Source: an uncultured Alphaproteobacteria bacterium
GTDB lineage: Bacteria > Pseudomonadota > Alphaproteobacteria > RF32 > CAG-239
DNA length: 64,000 nucleotides
Direction of reading: 5' to 3'
Assembly: GCA_934229625.1 (NCBI GenBank)
Contig: CAKQDU010000002.1
Span: 184,405-248,404 of the forward strand
Shown here: positions 25,020 to 33,262 of the stretch, piece after piece
How the letters are laid out: each line of letters begins with the position of its first letter
Position numbering within the stretch: position 1 is the stretch's first letter
The notes under the pieces: generated by a model
What the model saw: only the letters and a program-made list of their open reading frames with translations
The model's database searches: none
Told to the model about the DNA's origin: nothing
Position numbers and translations under genes: made by a program

Positions 25020-25670
25020 ATGATAAATATACCAAATAATCTAAAAAAAATCATTCAAGATAATGATATTACCGCTTTAGCAATGTTAGATAATATTTAT
25101 CCTCAAAATCCCCCAAAATTATCATTAGACGACTGCCAAGAATTTTATGAATCAAAACTTTTTGTTGATAAATTAAAATTAGAATGTTGGGAATTTTGTA
25201 GCCAAATTTGGAAGGAAGTATGGCAAGAATACTTAAAAAATATACCCACATTAAACGAAACAAATATAAACTATATAAAATCTCCATATGACGCTTTTCG
25301 TTTCTGTAATGACGTGAAATTTACTGAAAAAAACGAATCTTTAAACGCCTCCATGTTTACTATTAGATACTACTTCAACAAGCGAAAAAACATACATTTT
25401 AGTATAAAGATAGATTGGGAACAGAAAAAAATCGGAAGTTATTGCTCTTTCGAAAATAAAGATGGACATGAGTCTGCTGTTATCCCAAATAATACAGAAC
25501 TCAATTCAGTCATACAAGATATAGACAATGATATATCCAATCAAAGTACATATCAAATCTCCCTAATGAAAGAAAAAATAAATGAAAACGAAATAAATGA
25601 ATTAAAAAAAGCAGCAATGGAAATTGTCGACTACATCAATAAAAAATATCTAATTACCCAGCATAAATAA
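25020..25670 (+). CDS. Unknown partner gene of the PD-(D/E)XK protein
   Basis: A 216-residue, lysine- and asparagine-rich soluble protein starting at 25020 (MINIPNNLKKI) with AAGGA about 10 bases upstream; the open frame upstream overlaps the nuclease gene and is not used. It has no recognised motif; the middle part (FTIRYYFNKRKNIHFSIKID) looks like antiparallel strands and the C-terminus is helical. The tight spacing and shared terminator at 25723 indicate a two-gene operon with the nuclease. Confidence 0.65.
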   Translation: MINIPNNLKKIIQDNDITALAMLDNIYPQNPPKLSLDDCQEFYESKLFVDKLKLECWEFCSQIWKEVWQEYLKNIPTLNETNINYIKSPYDAFRFCNDVKFTEKNESLNASMFTIRYYFNKRKNIHFSIKIDWEQKKIGSYCSFENKDGHESAVIPNNTELNSVIQDIDNDISNQSTYQISLMKEKINENEINELKKAAMEIVDYINKKYLITQHK

Positions 25671-25722
25671 TTTTTATAGTAGATTTTCTGAACAAACAAA
25701 ACAATATCCTTAACCCCAAGTG

Positions 25723-25750
25723 AACTCCTCTTAGCAGAGGAGTTTTTTTC
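25723..25750 (+). terminator. Terminator of the nuclease two-gene operon
   Basis: Perfect 9 bp stem AACTCCTCT (25723-25731) / AGAGGAGTT (25736-25744), 4-base loop, then a run of T. It is directed with the plus-strand genes. Confidence 0.88.
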
Positions 25751-26217
25751 TGGCGTGTAAATAAATTTTTCTTTGGGTTTTGCCCTTTTAAGAGTCCGCT
25801 CAACCAAATCCCAATATTCAATATATCCGCCGGATAAACAACTAAAAGCAAATATAACCGGATTGCCATCATAAATCCAACCATTTTTCCATAAATCAAG
25901 CCATTCTCCAAAGCTTAGATTCGAAATGGTCCTACTGCAACACAATCTTCCCACCACAGAGACCTTGCGATTGATAACAATATCCAAAATATTTTGTGGA
26001 AAATCATAGTTTTTATACACATTATATAAATTTACCAAAATATAAAATTCACGGTCATTGGCTAAAAATGCGTACCAAATATTCAAAAGTTCGAGAGTTG
26101 AAACGAAAAGAGCGATTTTAAATATTTTACTCTCGAACTTGCAAATTAAAGACAAACAAATCTCGTATAACCTTAGAAAACCCTTTGATTTGATAAATTC
26201 TTTAAACGAAAAGAGAC
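25751..26217 (-). pseudogene. Possible gene remnant next to the IS200-type element
   Basis: A minus-strand frame is open from the IS end (26217) down past 25751, with protein-like stretches such as SFGEWLDLWKNGWIYDGNPV and FSCLSGGYIEYWDL. It has no internal ATG, its only start would be a GTG inside the IS end, and it runs on through the opposite-strand terminator. The simplest reading is a gene whose 5' part was lost when the element inserted, or a chance open frame. No family was recognised. Confidence 0.35.
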
Positions 26218-26250
26218 CCACGCGTAAAACGCGTGGTTCTTCTTTAACGG

Positions 26251-26685
26251 CTAGAAGCCTTTACCACTTGCATCCCCTAAACAGGGAACTCTAATGTCTG
26301 CCAGACGCAAATTGGTAATTTTTTTAGTATTTTTACCTACTGTATCCACATAATATCCTTTACACCAAAACTCTCGGTTTCGGTATTGATATTTTATGTT
26401 GCTCCATTTTTCATATATCATCAAACTACTTTTCCCTTTCAGAAACCCCATAAATCCTGAAACACTTATCTTGGGTGGTATTTTTACTAATATATGAATA
26501 TGGTCCAGACACGCTTCTCCTTCTATTATTTCTACTCCTTTCCATCTGTATAATTCTTTTAAGATACTTACTATTTCCTGTCTTTTACTTCCGTAAAACA
26601 CTTTTCTTCTATACTTTGGCGCAAACACTATATGATATTTGCAATTCCATGTTGTATGTGCTAATCTCGATAAGTCATTGGTCAT
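26251..26685 (-). CDS. tnpA: IS200-type transposase TnpA (Y1 HUH)
   Basis: The 144-residue product from the ATG at 26685 (MTNDLSRLAHTTWNCKYHI) has the IS200 start HIVFAPKYRRKVF, the HUH motif in CLDHIHILVKIPP and the catalytic Tyr in KGYYVDTVGKNTKKI. After KKI the tail (TNLRLADIRVPCLGD...) does not resemble the usual EYIRNQ helix, and the protein is a little shorter than the family's roughly 150 residues, so the C-terminus may be altered and activity is doubtful. AAGGAGG lies 6 bases before the ATG; the open frame upstream is non-coding IS end. Confidence 0.88.
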   Translation of the reverse strand: MTNDLSRLAHTTWNCKYHIVFAPKYRRKVFYGSKRQEIVSILKELYRWKGVEIIEGEACLDHIHILVKIPPKISVSGFMGFLKGKSSLMIYEKWSNIKYQYRNREFWCKGYYVDTVGKNTKKITNLRLADIRVPCLGDASGKGF

Positions 26686-26691
26686 AATGAC

Positions 26692-26745
26692 CTCCTTTCG
26701 GTTATAATGCGTCTTGGCAGACCGCATTATTTTAACCGAAAGGAG
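26692..26745 (-). promoter_or_regulatory. Ribosome-site-sequestering hairpin of tnpA
   Basis: CTCCTTTCGGTT-ATAATGCG (26692-26711) pairs with CGCATTAT-ttt-AACCGAAAGGAG (26723-26745). On the minus strand the distal arm contains the Shine-Dalgarno AAGGAG of tnpA, so folding would hide it. Such structures limit transposase translation in IS200. Confidence 0.75.
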
Positions 26746-26815
26746 CGCTTTGTCAAACTCATCGCTATAAGCTATACTGAACCACGCGTCTAACGCGGGG
26801 TTTTCTGAAGACAAA

Positions 26816-26840
26816 AAACACCCTCGGAAACCGAGGGTGT
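26816..26840 (-). terminator. Orphan minus-strand terminator
   Basis: Perfect 10 bp stem ACACCCTCGG (26818-26827) / CCGAGGGTGT (26831-26840) with a T-run on the minus-strand side. No minus-strand gene precedes it until tRNA-Glu 800 bases away, which has its own terminator. The 107 bases between here and the next gene contain no other feature seen. Confidence 0.7.
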
Positions 26841-26947
26841 CGCAATTGGTGATGCTTAACTCACAATTTCCGAGCTACTGTTTAATGATATATTAATGAA
26901 TAAATAATATGTTCAAAAGGCATCATAATTATCACTAGGAGACTGCT

Positions 26948-27526
26948 TTGATTAAAAATAGCATAAAAATACTAAGCATTATCAGTATAGGCCTAATCAA
27001 TCATGCTTATGCAAAAGACTTCATAAAAGTAGAATATACTCCATTAAGTCAAAAAGAATGCCTCTCTTATAAAGGAACTCTCGGCTTAAAATATTGTCCT
27101 TATGACAATGATTACCTAGCTGGTGCAGCCAAAGCTTGCGGGCACATTGAGAATCTACCTACAGGAAATGATCTACATAAATTAGCAAAAAAAATATATA
27201 ATAAGGAAACAACAGAAACAAGCATTTATGGTAATAGAAACGATTCACTTATGAAAGCTATGAATATTTGGGAAAACGATAATCACATCTATTTTTGGAC
27301 AGGAGAAGAAGCTAAAGATAAAAAGGGAGGATATGTGAGAATGTTTGCTCTCAAAGGTTCAATTCCTTATTATGCCCCTAGAGACGGAAGTGGATATGTT
27401 TCGCATGCGCTGGGAAAAATTAATTACGGAGAAACAAAATACATCAAAGTGAGTAATCAGCAATATGATTCCAATTTATATGGTTATCCAAACAATGATG
27501 TATTGGTAACAATTTGTTATAAATAA
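26948..27526 (+). CDS. Secreted protein with Lcl/DUF1566-like C-terminal domain
   Basis: A 192-residue protein starting with TTG at 26948 behind AGGAG, with a signal peptide ending near HAYA (residue 22). The mature part has paired cysteines and the pattern AAKACGHIENLPTGNDLHKLAKKIY ... YFWTGEE ... VLVTICYK, split motifs that resemble the lectin-like Lcl C-terminal / DUF1566 domain often found in surface proteins of gut bacteria (the LPT start, W-T/S-x-E centre and C-terminal xxVxC). It is AT-rich and stands alone. The family call is tentative. Confidence 0.6.
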   Translation: MIKNSIKILSIISIGLINHAYAKDFIKVEYTPLSQKECLSYKGTLGLKYCPYDNDYLAGAAKACGHIENLPTGNDLHKLAKKIYNKETTETSIYGNRNDSLMKAMNIWENDNHIYFWTGEEAKDKKGGYVRMFALKGSIPYYAPRDGSGYVSHALGKINYGETKYIKVSNQQYDSNLYGYPNNDVLVTICYK

Positions 27527-27623
27527 AAAAATCAACATAAACGAGTTCGTAAAAACTTCCCAAAACGCAATTTTCAAATTTACAACATTCGAACTCAAGA
27601 AAAGGCTTGTAAAATAAAGCAAA

Positions 27624-27647
27624 ACGGCAGGTTTTCATACCTGCCGC
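27624..27647 (-). terminator. Terminator of tRNA-Glu
   Basis: Stem GGCAGGT (27626-27632) / ACCTGCC (27639-27645); on the minus strand it is followed by GTTTTGCTTTATTTT. Confidence 0.75.
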
Positions 27648-27653
27648 TTGTAT

Positions 27654-27728
27654 TGGTGATCCCAACGGGACTCGAACCCATATTGCCACCGTGAAAGGGT
27701 GATGTCCTAACCATTAGACGATGGGACC
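27654..27728 (-). tRNA. tRNA-Glu (anticodon TTC)
   Basis: On the minus strand: acceptor GGTCCCA/TGGGATC with encoded CCA, D-arm with TAATGGTTAGGA, anticodon loop CTTTCAC (anticodon TTC), T-loop GTTCGAGTC. It is 75 bases long. Confidence 0.95.
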
Positions 27729-27804
27729 ACGTTAAGAACAAGCGTATATATACTTGTATTTTTTGCTAAGGTCAAGAACTTTTTTTCATAAAATCAAATT
27801 TTTT

Positions 27805-28923
27805 TTAATTTTCGGCTTTTTTATTAACATCTCTTACCAAATCACCTAAGCGAACCAAACGAATTTTGCGGTCAGGTAATTCTTTCATCCAATCTCGCAA
27901 AGCCAAATACGTTTGGGTGCGAGGATGTCCTATAGCCACAGCGTAACCGCGCATATGCGCTATTTTTTCGGTACGGCGCAACTGTTCCATAATATAATTA
28001 TAGTCGTTTTCGTTATCCAGAAAAACATCTCTTGCTATATATGGCACCCCATATTCGGCAGCAACTTTAGCTCCAACTGATTTAGCTGTTGTTTTAGAAT
28101 CTAAAAAGAACAAATCTTTATCTTTAAGAATTTGCATCACATATCCCAAACTCTTTTCATCTTCTGTAAACAAACTGCCCATATGATTGTTTATTCCCTT
28201 TATTCCCAATCCTTTATAACGGTTAAGCATTTGAACAAAATCATTTTTAATTTCATCCTCCGTCATATCCGGAGACAAAGTAACCGGAGCTAAATCAGCT
28301 TTTGCATGAGGCATCATCGGCACATGCAGCATAACTTCAAAACCTTTTTCTTTTGCTGCTTTAACCTGTTTACGATTTGCCGCGCCATAAGTTAAAAAAG
28401 AAGCGGTTATAGGTTTTTCCAAACTTAAAATATCGCGCGTATGCGGAACGCTTACCCCCATATCATCAATAACAACAGCAACCATCACCGGACCGCCCAT
28501 AATTATTTTAGATGATTTTATAAGCGGCTGCGATGTTTTTACATCTTCAGTTTTTTTTTCTGTTTGAGATATTGCTTCTGCGTCAGTCTCATCAATGTCG
28601 TTTTTTTCGGTATTTTGCAGTTGCTGCACATTTTCAACAGCTTTTGCATTTTCCTCAGATTGAATTATAATTGTTTTCAGCAACGAATCGTTTATTTGCA
28701 ATTTCAAATTATCCAAATCTTCCAACATGTTTCTTATAGAATTATCCTCAAAAACAAAAGGCTCAACCTTAACCTCTCGTTCTGGAATATCTATTTCCAT
28801 ACTGGCTAACTTAAATTTTTCCGGATTCGGACGAACCAAATCATAAAACACTATTATCCCCTCTATAGCGACTATAAAAGCCAAAATTAAGGCGACAATC
28901 CATGTACGTCTGAGTTTTTTCAT
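27805..28923 (-). CDS. Divergent polysaccharide deacetylase family protein (YibQ-like)
   Basis: A 372-residue envelope protein with an N-terminal membrane anchor (about residues 8-26), a low-complexity acidic linker (about 60-140) and a C-terminal domain of the divergent polysaccharide deacetylase family (PF04748): VAVVIDDMGVS, EVMLHVPMMPH, GINNHMGSLFT, FFLDSKTT and VAIGHPRTQT. The NodB-like His/Asp metal site is partly conserved. It is 1 base downstream of lysS and likely co-transcribed. Its substrate is unknown. Confidence 0.88.
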   Translation of the reverse strand: MKKLRRTWIVALILAFIVAIEGIIVFYDLVRPNPEKFKLASMEIDIPEREVKVEPFVFEDNSIRNMLEDLDNLKLQINDSLLKTIIIQSEENAKAVENVQQLQNTEKNDIDETDAEAISQTEKKTEDVKTSQPLIKSSKIIMGGPVMVAVVIDDMGVSVPHTRDILSLEKPITASFLTYGAANRKQVKAAKEKGFEVMLHVPMMPHAKADLAPVTLSPDMTEDEIKNDFVQMLNRYKGLGIKGINNHMGSLFTEDEKSLGYVMQILKDKDLFFLDSKTTAKSVGAKVAAEYGVPYIARDVFLDNENDYNYIMEQLRRTEKIAHMRGYAVAIGHPRTQTYLALRDWMKELPDRKIRLVRLGDLVRDVNKKAEN

Positions 28924-28924
28924 T

Positions 28925-30397
28925 TTAATCTTTCTTTCTCAATGTTGGAAAAGCTATCACATCGCGTATAGTTTCCGCGCCGGTAAACAAAATTGCCAAT
29001 CTGTCAATTCCCATACCCATACCGCCGGATGGAGGAAAGCCGTTTTCCAAAGCGTTAATAAAGTCTTCATCCAGCATTTGCGCTTCGTCATCACCATTTT
29101 CACGCGCAGCGACTTCAGCCTCAAACCGTTCACGCTGTTCCAGCGGATTAGAAAGCTCTGAATAGGCACAGCCGATTTCCATACCGCCTAAATAAGCGTC
29201 AAAATGTTCTACCAAACGCGGATTTGAGCGATGAGTTTTTGCAAGCGGAGAAATATCACGAGGCATATCCATCACAAAAGTCGGCTCAATCAAATCAGCT
29301 TCAACTTTTTCATCAAACACTTCCTGTACAACTTTTCCCCAACAGCTGCAAGCGCCTGCGTCAACACCTATAGATTTTGCCATTTCCTTAGCTTGTTCCA
29401 AAGTTTCTGCCTGCAATAAATCAATACCTGTTTTATCCTTTATCAAGTCAATAATAGATTTACGCACAAACGGCTTTGACAAATCAACTTCTTTACCGCC
29501 GATGGTCAAAGTTTGTGTCCCCAACACTTCTTTAGCGACAAAACGCAGTAAATCCTGTATTAAATCAGCCATATCATTGTAGTCGGCATAGGCCTGATAA
29601 GCCTCCAATCCCGTAAATTCCGGATTATGATTTTTATCAATACCTTCATTTCTAAAATTGCGTCCAATTTCAAAAACTCGGTCAAAACCGCCGACAACCA
29701 GCTTTTTCAAATATAGTTCCGGAGCAATACGCAAATATAAATCCATATCCAACGCGTTGTGATGTGTAATAAACGGCTTTGCATTTGCACCGCCCATAAT
29801 TGGGTGCAACATAGGTGTTTCAACTTCTAAAAACTCATTTTGTTCAAAAAAGCGGCGAACAGCCGAGGTTATGCGGCAACGTTTTTTGAAAATTTCTTTA
29901 CTGTCGTCATTCATTATAAAATCTACATAACGTTGACGATAACGCGCATCAACATCTGTCAAACCATGAAATTTTTCCGGCAGAGGCTGCAAAGACTTAG
30001 ATATAATGTCAAATTTTTCAGCAGCAATTGTCAATTCTCCGCGTGGCGTCCGACGAACGAAGCCGCTTATTCCGACAATATCGCCAACATCTAAACACTT
30101 CAGCAATTCCATATCAGCTTCAGGCAAAATCTTTTTATAGCAAAAAGCCTGAACTTTTCCGCTTTTATCTTTAATATCCACAAACATACCGCTATTACGC
30201 ACGGCCATTGCTCGTCCGGCCACAGTAACACGGTCTTCGGTATCCGTTCCGGCAGGCAAGTCAGCATATTTTTTTTGCAGTTCTTCCGCATAAATTGTCG
30301 GTACAAATTTATACGGATAAGGATTGTAACCTTTTTCCTGCAAAGTTTTTAACTTTACCAATCTGGATTCTCTGTGAATATTTGTTTCATTTGCCAT
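28925..30397 (-). CDS. lysS: Lysyl-tRNA synthetase (class II)
   Basis: Charges tRNA-Lys. The 490-residue product has the OB-fold anticodon-binding domain (VTVAGRAMAVRNSGMFVDIKD), class II motif 2 (FEIGRNFRNEGIDKNHNPEF) and motif 3 (GMGMGIDRLAIL). The start is placed at the ATG at 30397 (MANETNIHRESR) with AGGA upstream; six more residues are open upstream. It leads an operon with the deacetylase-like gene. Confidence 0.96.
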   Translation of the reverse strand: MANETNIHRESRLVKLKTLQEKGYNPYPYKFVPTIYAEELQKKYADLPAGTDTEDRVTVAGRAMAVRNSGMFVDIKDKSGKVQAFCYKKILPEADMELLKCLDVGDIVGISGFVRRTPRGELTIAAEKFDIISKSLQPLPEKFHGLTDVDARYRQRYVDFIMNDDSKEIFKKRCRITSAVRRFFEQNEFLEVETPMLHPIMGGANAKPFITHHNALDMDLYLRIAPELYLKKLVVGGFDRVFEIGRNFRNEGIDKNHNPEFTGLEAYQAYADYNDMADLIQDLLRFVAKEVLGTQTLTIGGKEVDLSKPFVRKSIIDLIKDKTGIDLLQAETLEQAKEMAKSIGVDAGACSCWGKVVQEVFDEKVEADLIEPTFVMDMPRDISPLAKTHRSNPRLVEHFDAYLGGMEIGCAYSELSNPLEQRERFEAEVAARENGDDEAQMLDEDFINALENGFPPSGGMGMGIDRLAILFTGAETIRDVIAFPTLRKKD

Positions 30398-30530
30398 TTT
30401 TAACATCCTAATCAAAATTCTAAACTACACATGACTATAAACGCGGTAGATTTTTTTTTCAATAAAAAACTGGTATTTTAGACAGAATTGTGCTATAATA
30501 CACACATAAATATAAAGAGAGAGGAAAATT

Positions 30531-31820
30531 ATGGCAGAACCAAACAAAAACACCACATTGTATAAACTCAGGATGCTGGCTTTAGGCATTGCCGCCGGAC
30601 ATACGTTGGGTACTCCTGCTCAAGAAACAAAAGACCAACACGCGCCGGAAAATAAAACGACTATTCTTAAAACTCCTGAAAATCGCGAAATTCACGTTTA
30701 TGATATGAACGTTGATGCAAAAAATACGGAAGCAACAGCCGAAACGCCTAAAACATATACTAAAAAAGTTGAGTCGTTTGAAGATTTGGAAGAACTGCCT
30801 TATGGACTTTTTGAACACAAGGCTCAATATGTTATGTCATGCAAAGATTGGAATAAAAACAAAGACATCTGTATAAAACGCGTTGATAAAGACCAAATCT
30901 ATAAATATGATTTAACCTCTGTTATGGAAGCTCGCGAAGGGGCAAAAGGAGATATTGTAAACAAAAATTCCGCCGGTTCCCGTATGTTTATTTTCCAAAG
31001 TACACCGGCTATGGGTAAAAATTTTATCCGCTATCTATATTGCTCCAACAATGAAGATTTGCACAATTTTGCCTCAGAGTTTGTCGTGAATGATGAAAAA
31101 ACAAAAATTGCCGCTGAAAAAGTAAGAAAAAGTTTATATGATGAAAACGGAGAAATGAAAACAGGACAAGCCGGACACCTGTCCAGACAATCAGCGGTTC
31201 GCGACATGGCCGGAATTACTACAAAATCCATAGGAGACACTCGCTATTCTGCAAAATTCATCAGCCGTTTCAAAGAATTGGCAAAAAACTGCTATGAAGA
31301 TGTGTTTACGGCAGAAAAAGAATTTGCCTCAGCCATTTATCCTTTAGTCGGCACCAGAACAAACCAAATTATCAACGGTACCGAAAATTTGGCTAAACAA
31401 TCAGGCCAACGCGACGGTTCTTGCTTAAACATCGGTAAAGTCGGACAGGTTGTTGCCTCAAAAATCGCTTGCGGAGCCGGTTCTCCGAAAATTTTAAATG
31501 AACCGGTTATCGCCGGTGCCGTCAAAAGAATAAGCAAATGTGATTACTTAACTTTGGATGCCGTAAGATTATTGGCTGTTGCCGGAATTAAAGGTGCTGA
31601 TGAAATGTATGCCGACATGCAGCAAAAAACTGCCGAATATAAAAATAAAATGGCAGAAAAAGTCAAAGAAATTACAACCCCAGATTTGACTAACAAACAA
31701 GATATTATAAAAAACTATCGTGAAAAAATCATTATACAAAAAGAACCGGAGAAAACTTCCAAAAATAAGATTTTCGACCTCGGAAAAATTATACAGCAAA
31801 AACGACAAGGCGGACGTTGA
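30531..31820 (+). CDS. Unknown 429-residue protein
   Basis: A hydrophilic protein that I do not recognise. Residues 10-30 (YKLRMLALGIAAGHTLGTPAQ) are weakly hydrophobic and could be a signal sequence; an acidic, Lys-rich linker follows to about residue 85, and the body has recurring short motifs such as YLYCSNNEDLHNF and a Lys/Glu-rich helical tail (KKTAEYKNKMAEKVKEI-like). GAGAGAGGA lies upstream of the ATG and a strong terminator follows. It may be an envelope or secreted substrate protein; no enzyme motif was found. Confidence 0.6.
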   Translation: MAEPNKNTTLYKLRMLALGIAAGHTLGTPAQETKDQHAPENKTTILKTPENREIHVYDMNVDAKNTEATAETPKTYTKKVESFEDLEELPYGLFEHKAQYVMSCKDWNKNKDICIKRVDKDQIYKYDLTSVMEAREGAKGDIVNKNSAGSRMFIFQSTPAMGKNFIRYLYCSNNEDLHNFASEFVVNDEKTKIAAEKVRKSLYDENGEMKTGQAGHLSRQSAVRDMAGITTKSIGDTRYSAKFISRFKELAKNCYEDVFTAEKEFASAIYPLVGTRTNQIINGTENLAKQSGQRDGSCLNIGKVGQVVASKIACGAGSPKILNEPVIAGAVKRISKCDYLTLDAVRLLAVAGIKGADEMYADMQQKTAEYKNKMAEKVKEITTPDLTNKQDIIKNYREKIIIQKEPEKTSKNKIFDLGKIIQQKRQGGR

Positions 31821-31829
31821 AATACTAAA

Positions 31830-31868
31830 AAAATATTGCCGTTTCTTCCACGGCAATATTTTTTTATT
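31830..31868 (+). terminator. Bidirectional terminator
   Basis: Stem AATATTGCCG (31832-31841) / CGGCAATATT (31851-31860) flanked by A and T runs, separating the convergent 30531 gene and the rquA-like gene. Confidence 0.85.
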
Positions 31869-32580
31869 TTCCCCTAAACAGTTTTGTCAGCTTTCTGACA
31901 TCCTCATTGCTTAAAATTTTTGGGACGGCAATTGTTTTTTGCCACAATTTTCCGCCATAATAACTATGCTGCCAACGAAACTCGTCTTTTTTTGAGCAAA
32001 AATTTTCCAAAGGCTGCTGCCATAAACTTTCACAAAACGGACGATACAAACGATTAAAAACAAACAACGGATAACGCAAAAATTGCCACCATACAGGTTT
32101 TGCATAATCAACAAAAATAGCTTTTCCGCCCATAGCGAGACTGCCTAAAACATTATCCATTATCTGACTGCGAGTTTGCAGCGGCAATTCATGCAATAAA
32201 TTATAACAGATAATCACATCATATTTTTCATCCCACGGCAGCGCGGCATTATAGTTTATCAATTCTATATTTTTTCTTTCGTATTTATTTTTTGCAAAAT
32301 CCACTTGCAAAGCCGAGACATCAAAAACATCCAACTTTCCCTGTTTTTTAATTTTTGCATAAATTTGCTCAAGCTCATCGCCGAATGTTAAACCTATTTG
32401 CAAAACATGAGCGTTTTTAGCCACATCCCGCAATAAATCTTTCATTATTTTCTTTTTCAATCCAAAATGCGCAAGCCTTACTATGCGCTCATCGTCAAAA
32501 AGAGCAGTCAAAATTTTATTTTTATAAATTTTGTTAAATAAAATTTGCATATACGGAGGCAGTTTATTAAGTTCGGTCAT
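31864..32580 (-). CDS. rquA: RquA-like methyltransferase (rhodoquinone biosynthesis)
   Basis: A 238-residue class I SAM-dependent methyltransferase-fold protein. Motif I is degenerate (VLQIGLTFGDEL), followed by DVFDVSALQVDFAK, and the family-like segments VIICYNLLHELPLQTR, GGKAIFVDYAKPVWW and a C-terminal SYYGGKLWQKTIAV. These match the pattern of RquA, which converts ubiquinone to rhodoquinone in Rhodospirillum rubrum and relatives for anaerobic fumarate reduction. It lies 10 bases after the response-regulator gene. Assignment is by motif memory, and a related quinone methyltransferase cannot be excluded. Confidence 0.72.
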   Translation of the reverse strand: MTELNKLPPYMQILFNKIYKNKILTALFDDERIVRLAHFGLKKKIMKDLLRDVAKNAHVLQIGLTFGDELEQIYAKIKKQGKLDVFDVSALQVDFAKNKYERKNIELINYNAALPWDEKYDVIICYNLLHELPLQTRSQIMDNVLGSLAMGGKAIFVDYAKPVWWQFLRYPLFVFNRLYRPFCESLWQQPLENFCSKKDEFRWQHSYYGGKLWQKTIAVPKILSNEDVRKLTKLFRGK

Positions 32581-32590
32581 ATAATTATCC

Positions 32591-33262
32591 TCAATCAGCT
32601 TTCAGTAACCCGCGCCGGCGAGCTTCATTCACAGCCTGCATGCGATTATTTACATCCAGCGCTCGCATCAAAAGTGTGATGTGTATTTTCACGGTTCCTT
32701 CACTTAGTCCCAAACGATAAGCTATCTGTTTGTTAGACAGTCCTTCCGCCAAACATTTTAGAACATCGGTTTGACGCGGGGTTAAGATATTTTCTTTTGC
32801 CGGTTTATGCTCTGCACCCAAATCGGCAATAAGTTCATGAATCGGCAAGTTTCTGTTTTTTAGATTTAACTGCAATAATTCCGGCGGAATATACATTCCT
32901 CCTGCCAGCACCAAATTTATGGCACTCAAAATAATACTATTAGGAAAGGCCTTAGAAACATATCCTGATACTCCGACATCATAAGTCTTTTGTAAGATTT
33001 CCTTATCAAACACGGCAGAAATTATAATAATAGGGACTTCTTGGCAAACAGAATGAATATAACTGATTGCATCCAGCCAATTTGCCCCCGGCATAGCTAA
33101 ATCGGTTATAATCAAATCAAAATCCTTTTGTTTGGCTACAATCTCAAAAATTCCCGTATAGCTATTCGTAAGCACAATTTCTGCATCTGGGTATTGTTTA
33201 TGCAAAATAAATTCCAAACCTTGTAAAAATAATTCATGGTCATCTGCAATTAAAAATTTCAT
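32591..33262 (-). CDS. NarL/FixJ (LuxR) family response regulator
   Basis: A 223-residue two-component regulator. The receiver domain (about 1-120) has FLIADDHE, the phosphorylated Asp D54 in IITDLAMPG, and GYVSKAF. The C-terminal LuxR-type helix-turn-helix reads LTPRQTDVLKCLAEGLSNKQ and VKIHITLLMRALDVNNR. The start at 33262 overlaps the rsmE stop (TGATG); a TTG start 6 bases upstream is also possible. No cognate kinase is adjacent. Because it directly precedes rquA, it might respond to redox or electron-acceptor state, but that is conjecture. Confidence 0.9.
   Translation of the reverse strand: MKFLIADDHELFLQGLEFILHKQYPDAEIVLTNSYTGIFEIVAKQKDFDLIITDLAMPGANWLDAISYIHSVCQEVPIIIISAVFDKEILQKTYDVGVSGYVSKAFPNSIILSAINLVLAGGMYIPPELLQLNLKNRNLPIHELIADLGAEHKPAKENILTPRQTDVLKCLAEGLSNKQIAYRLGLSEGTVKIHITLLMRALDVNNRMQAVNEARRRGLLKAD

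Larger units (their letters stand above)
26218..26800 (-). mobile_element. IS200/IS605-family element (IS200 type, about 0.6 kb)
   Basis: A single Y1 transposase gene lies between two related subterminal palindromes. The right end is CCACGCGT-aaa-ACGCGTGG (26218-26236, perfect). The left end is CCACGCGT-cta-ACGCGGGG (26782-26800, one mismatch). This is the end structure of IS200/IS605 elements, which move as single strands and make no target duplication, so the exact borders, a few bases outside the hairpins, cannot be set from one copy. There is no tnpB. Confidence 0.85.

Noticed and set aside
26058..26294. Plus-strand open frame ending in SSLTARSLYHLHPLNREL
   Set aside because: It spans the IS200 right end and the antisense of tnpA; typical spurious ORF at an IS border.
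26841..26880. A degenerate tRNA gene next to the orphan terminator
   Set aside because: Only the CACCA-like end resembles a tRNA; no T-loop GTTCGA or acceptor pairing was found.
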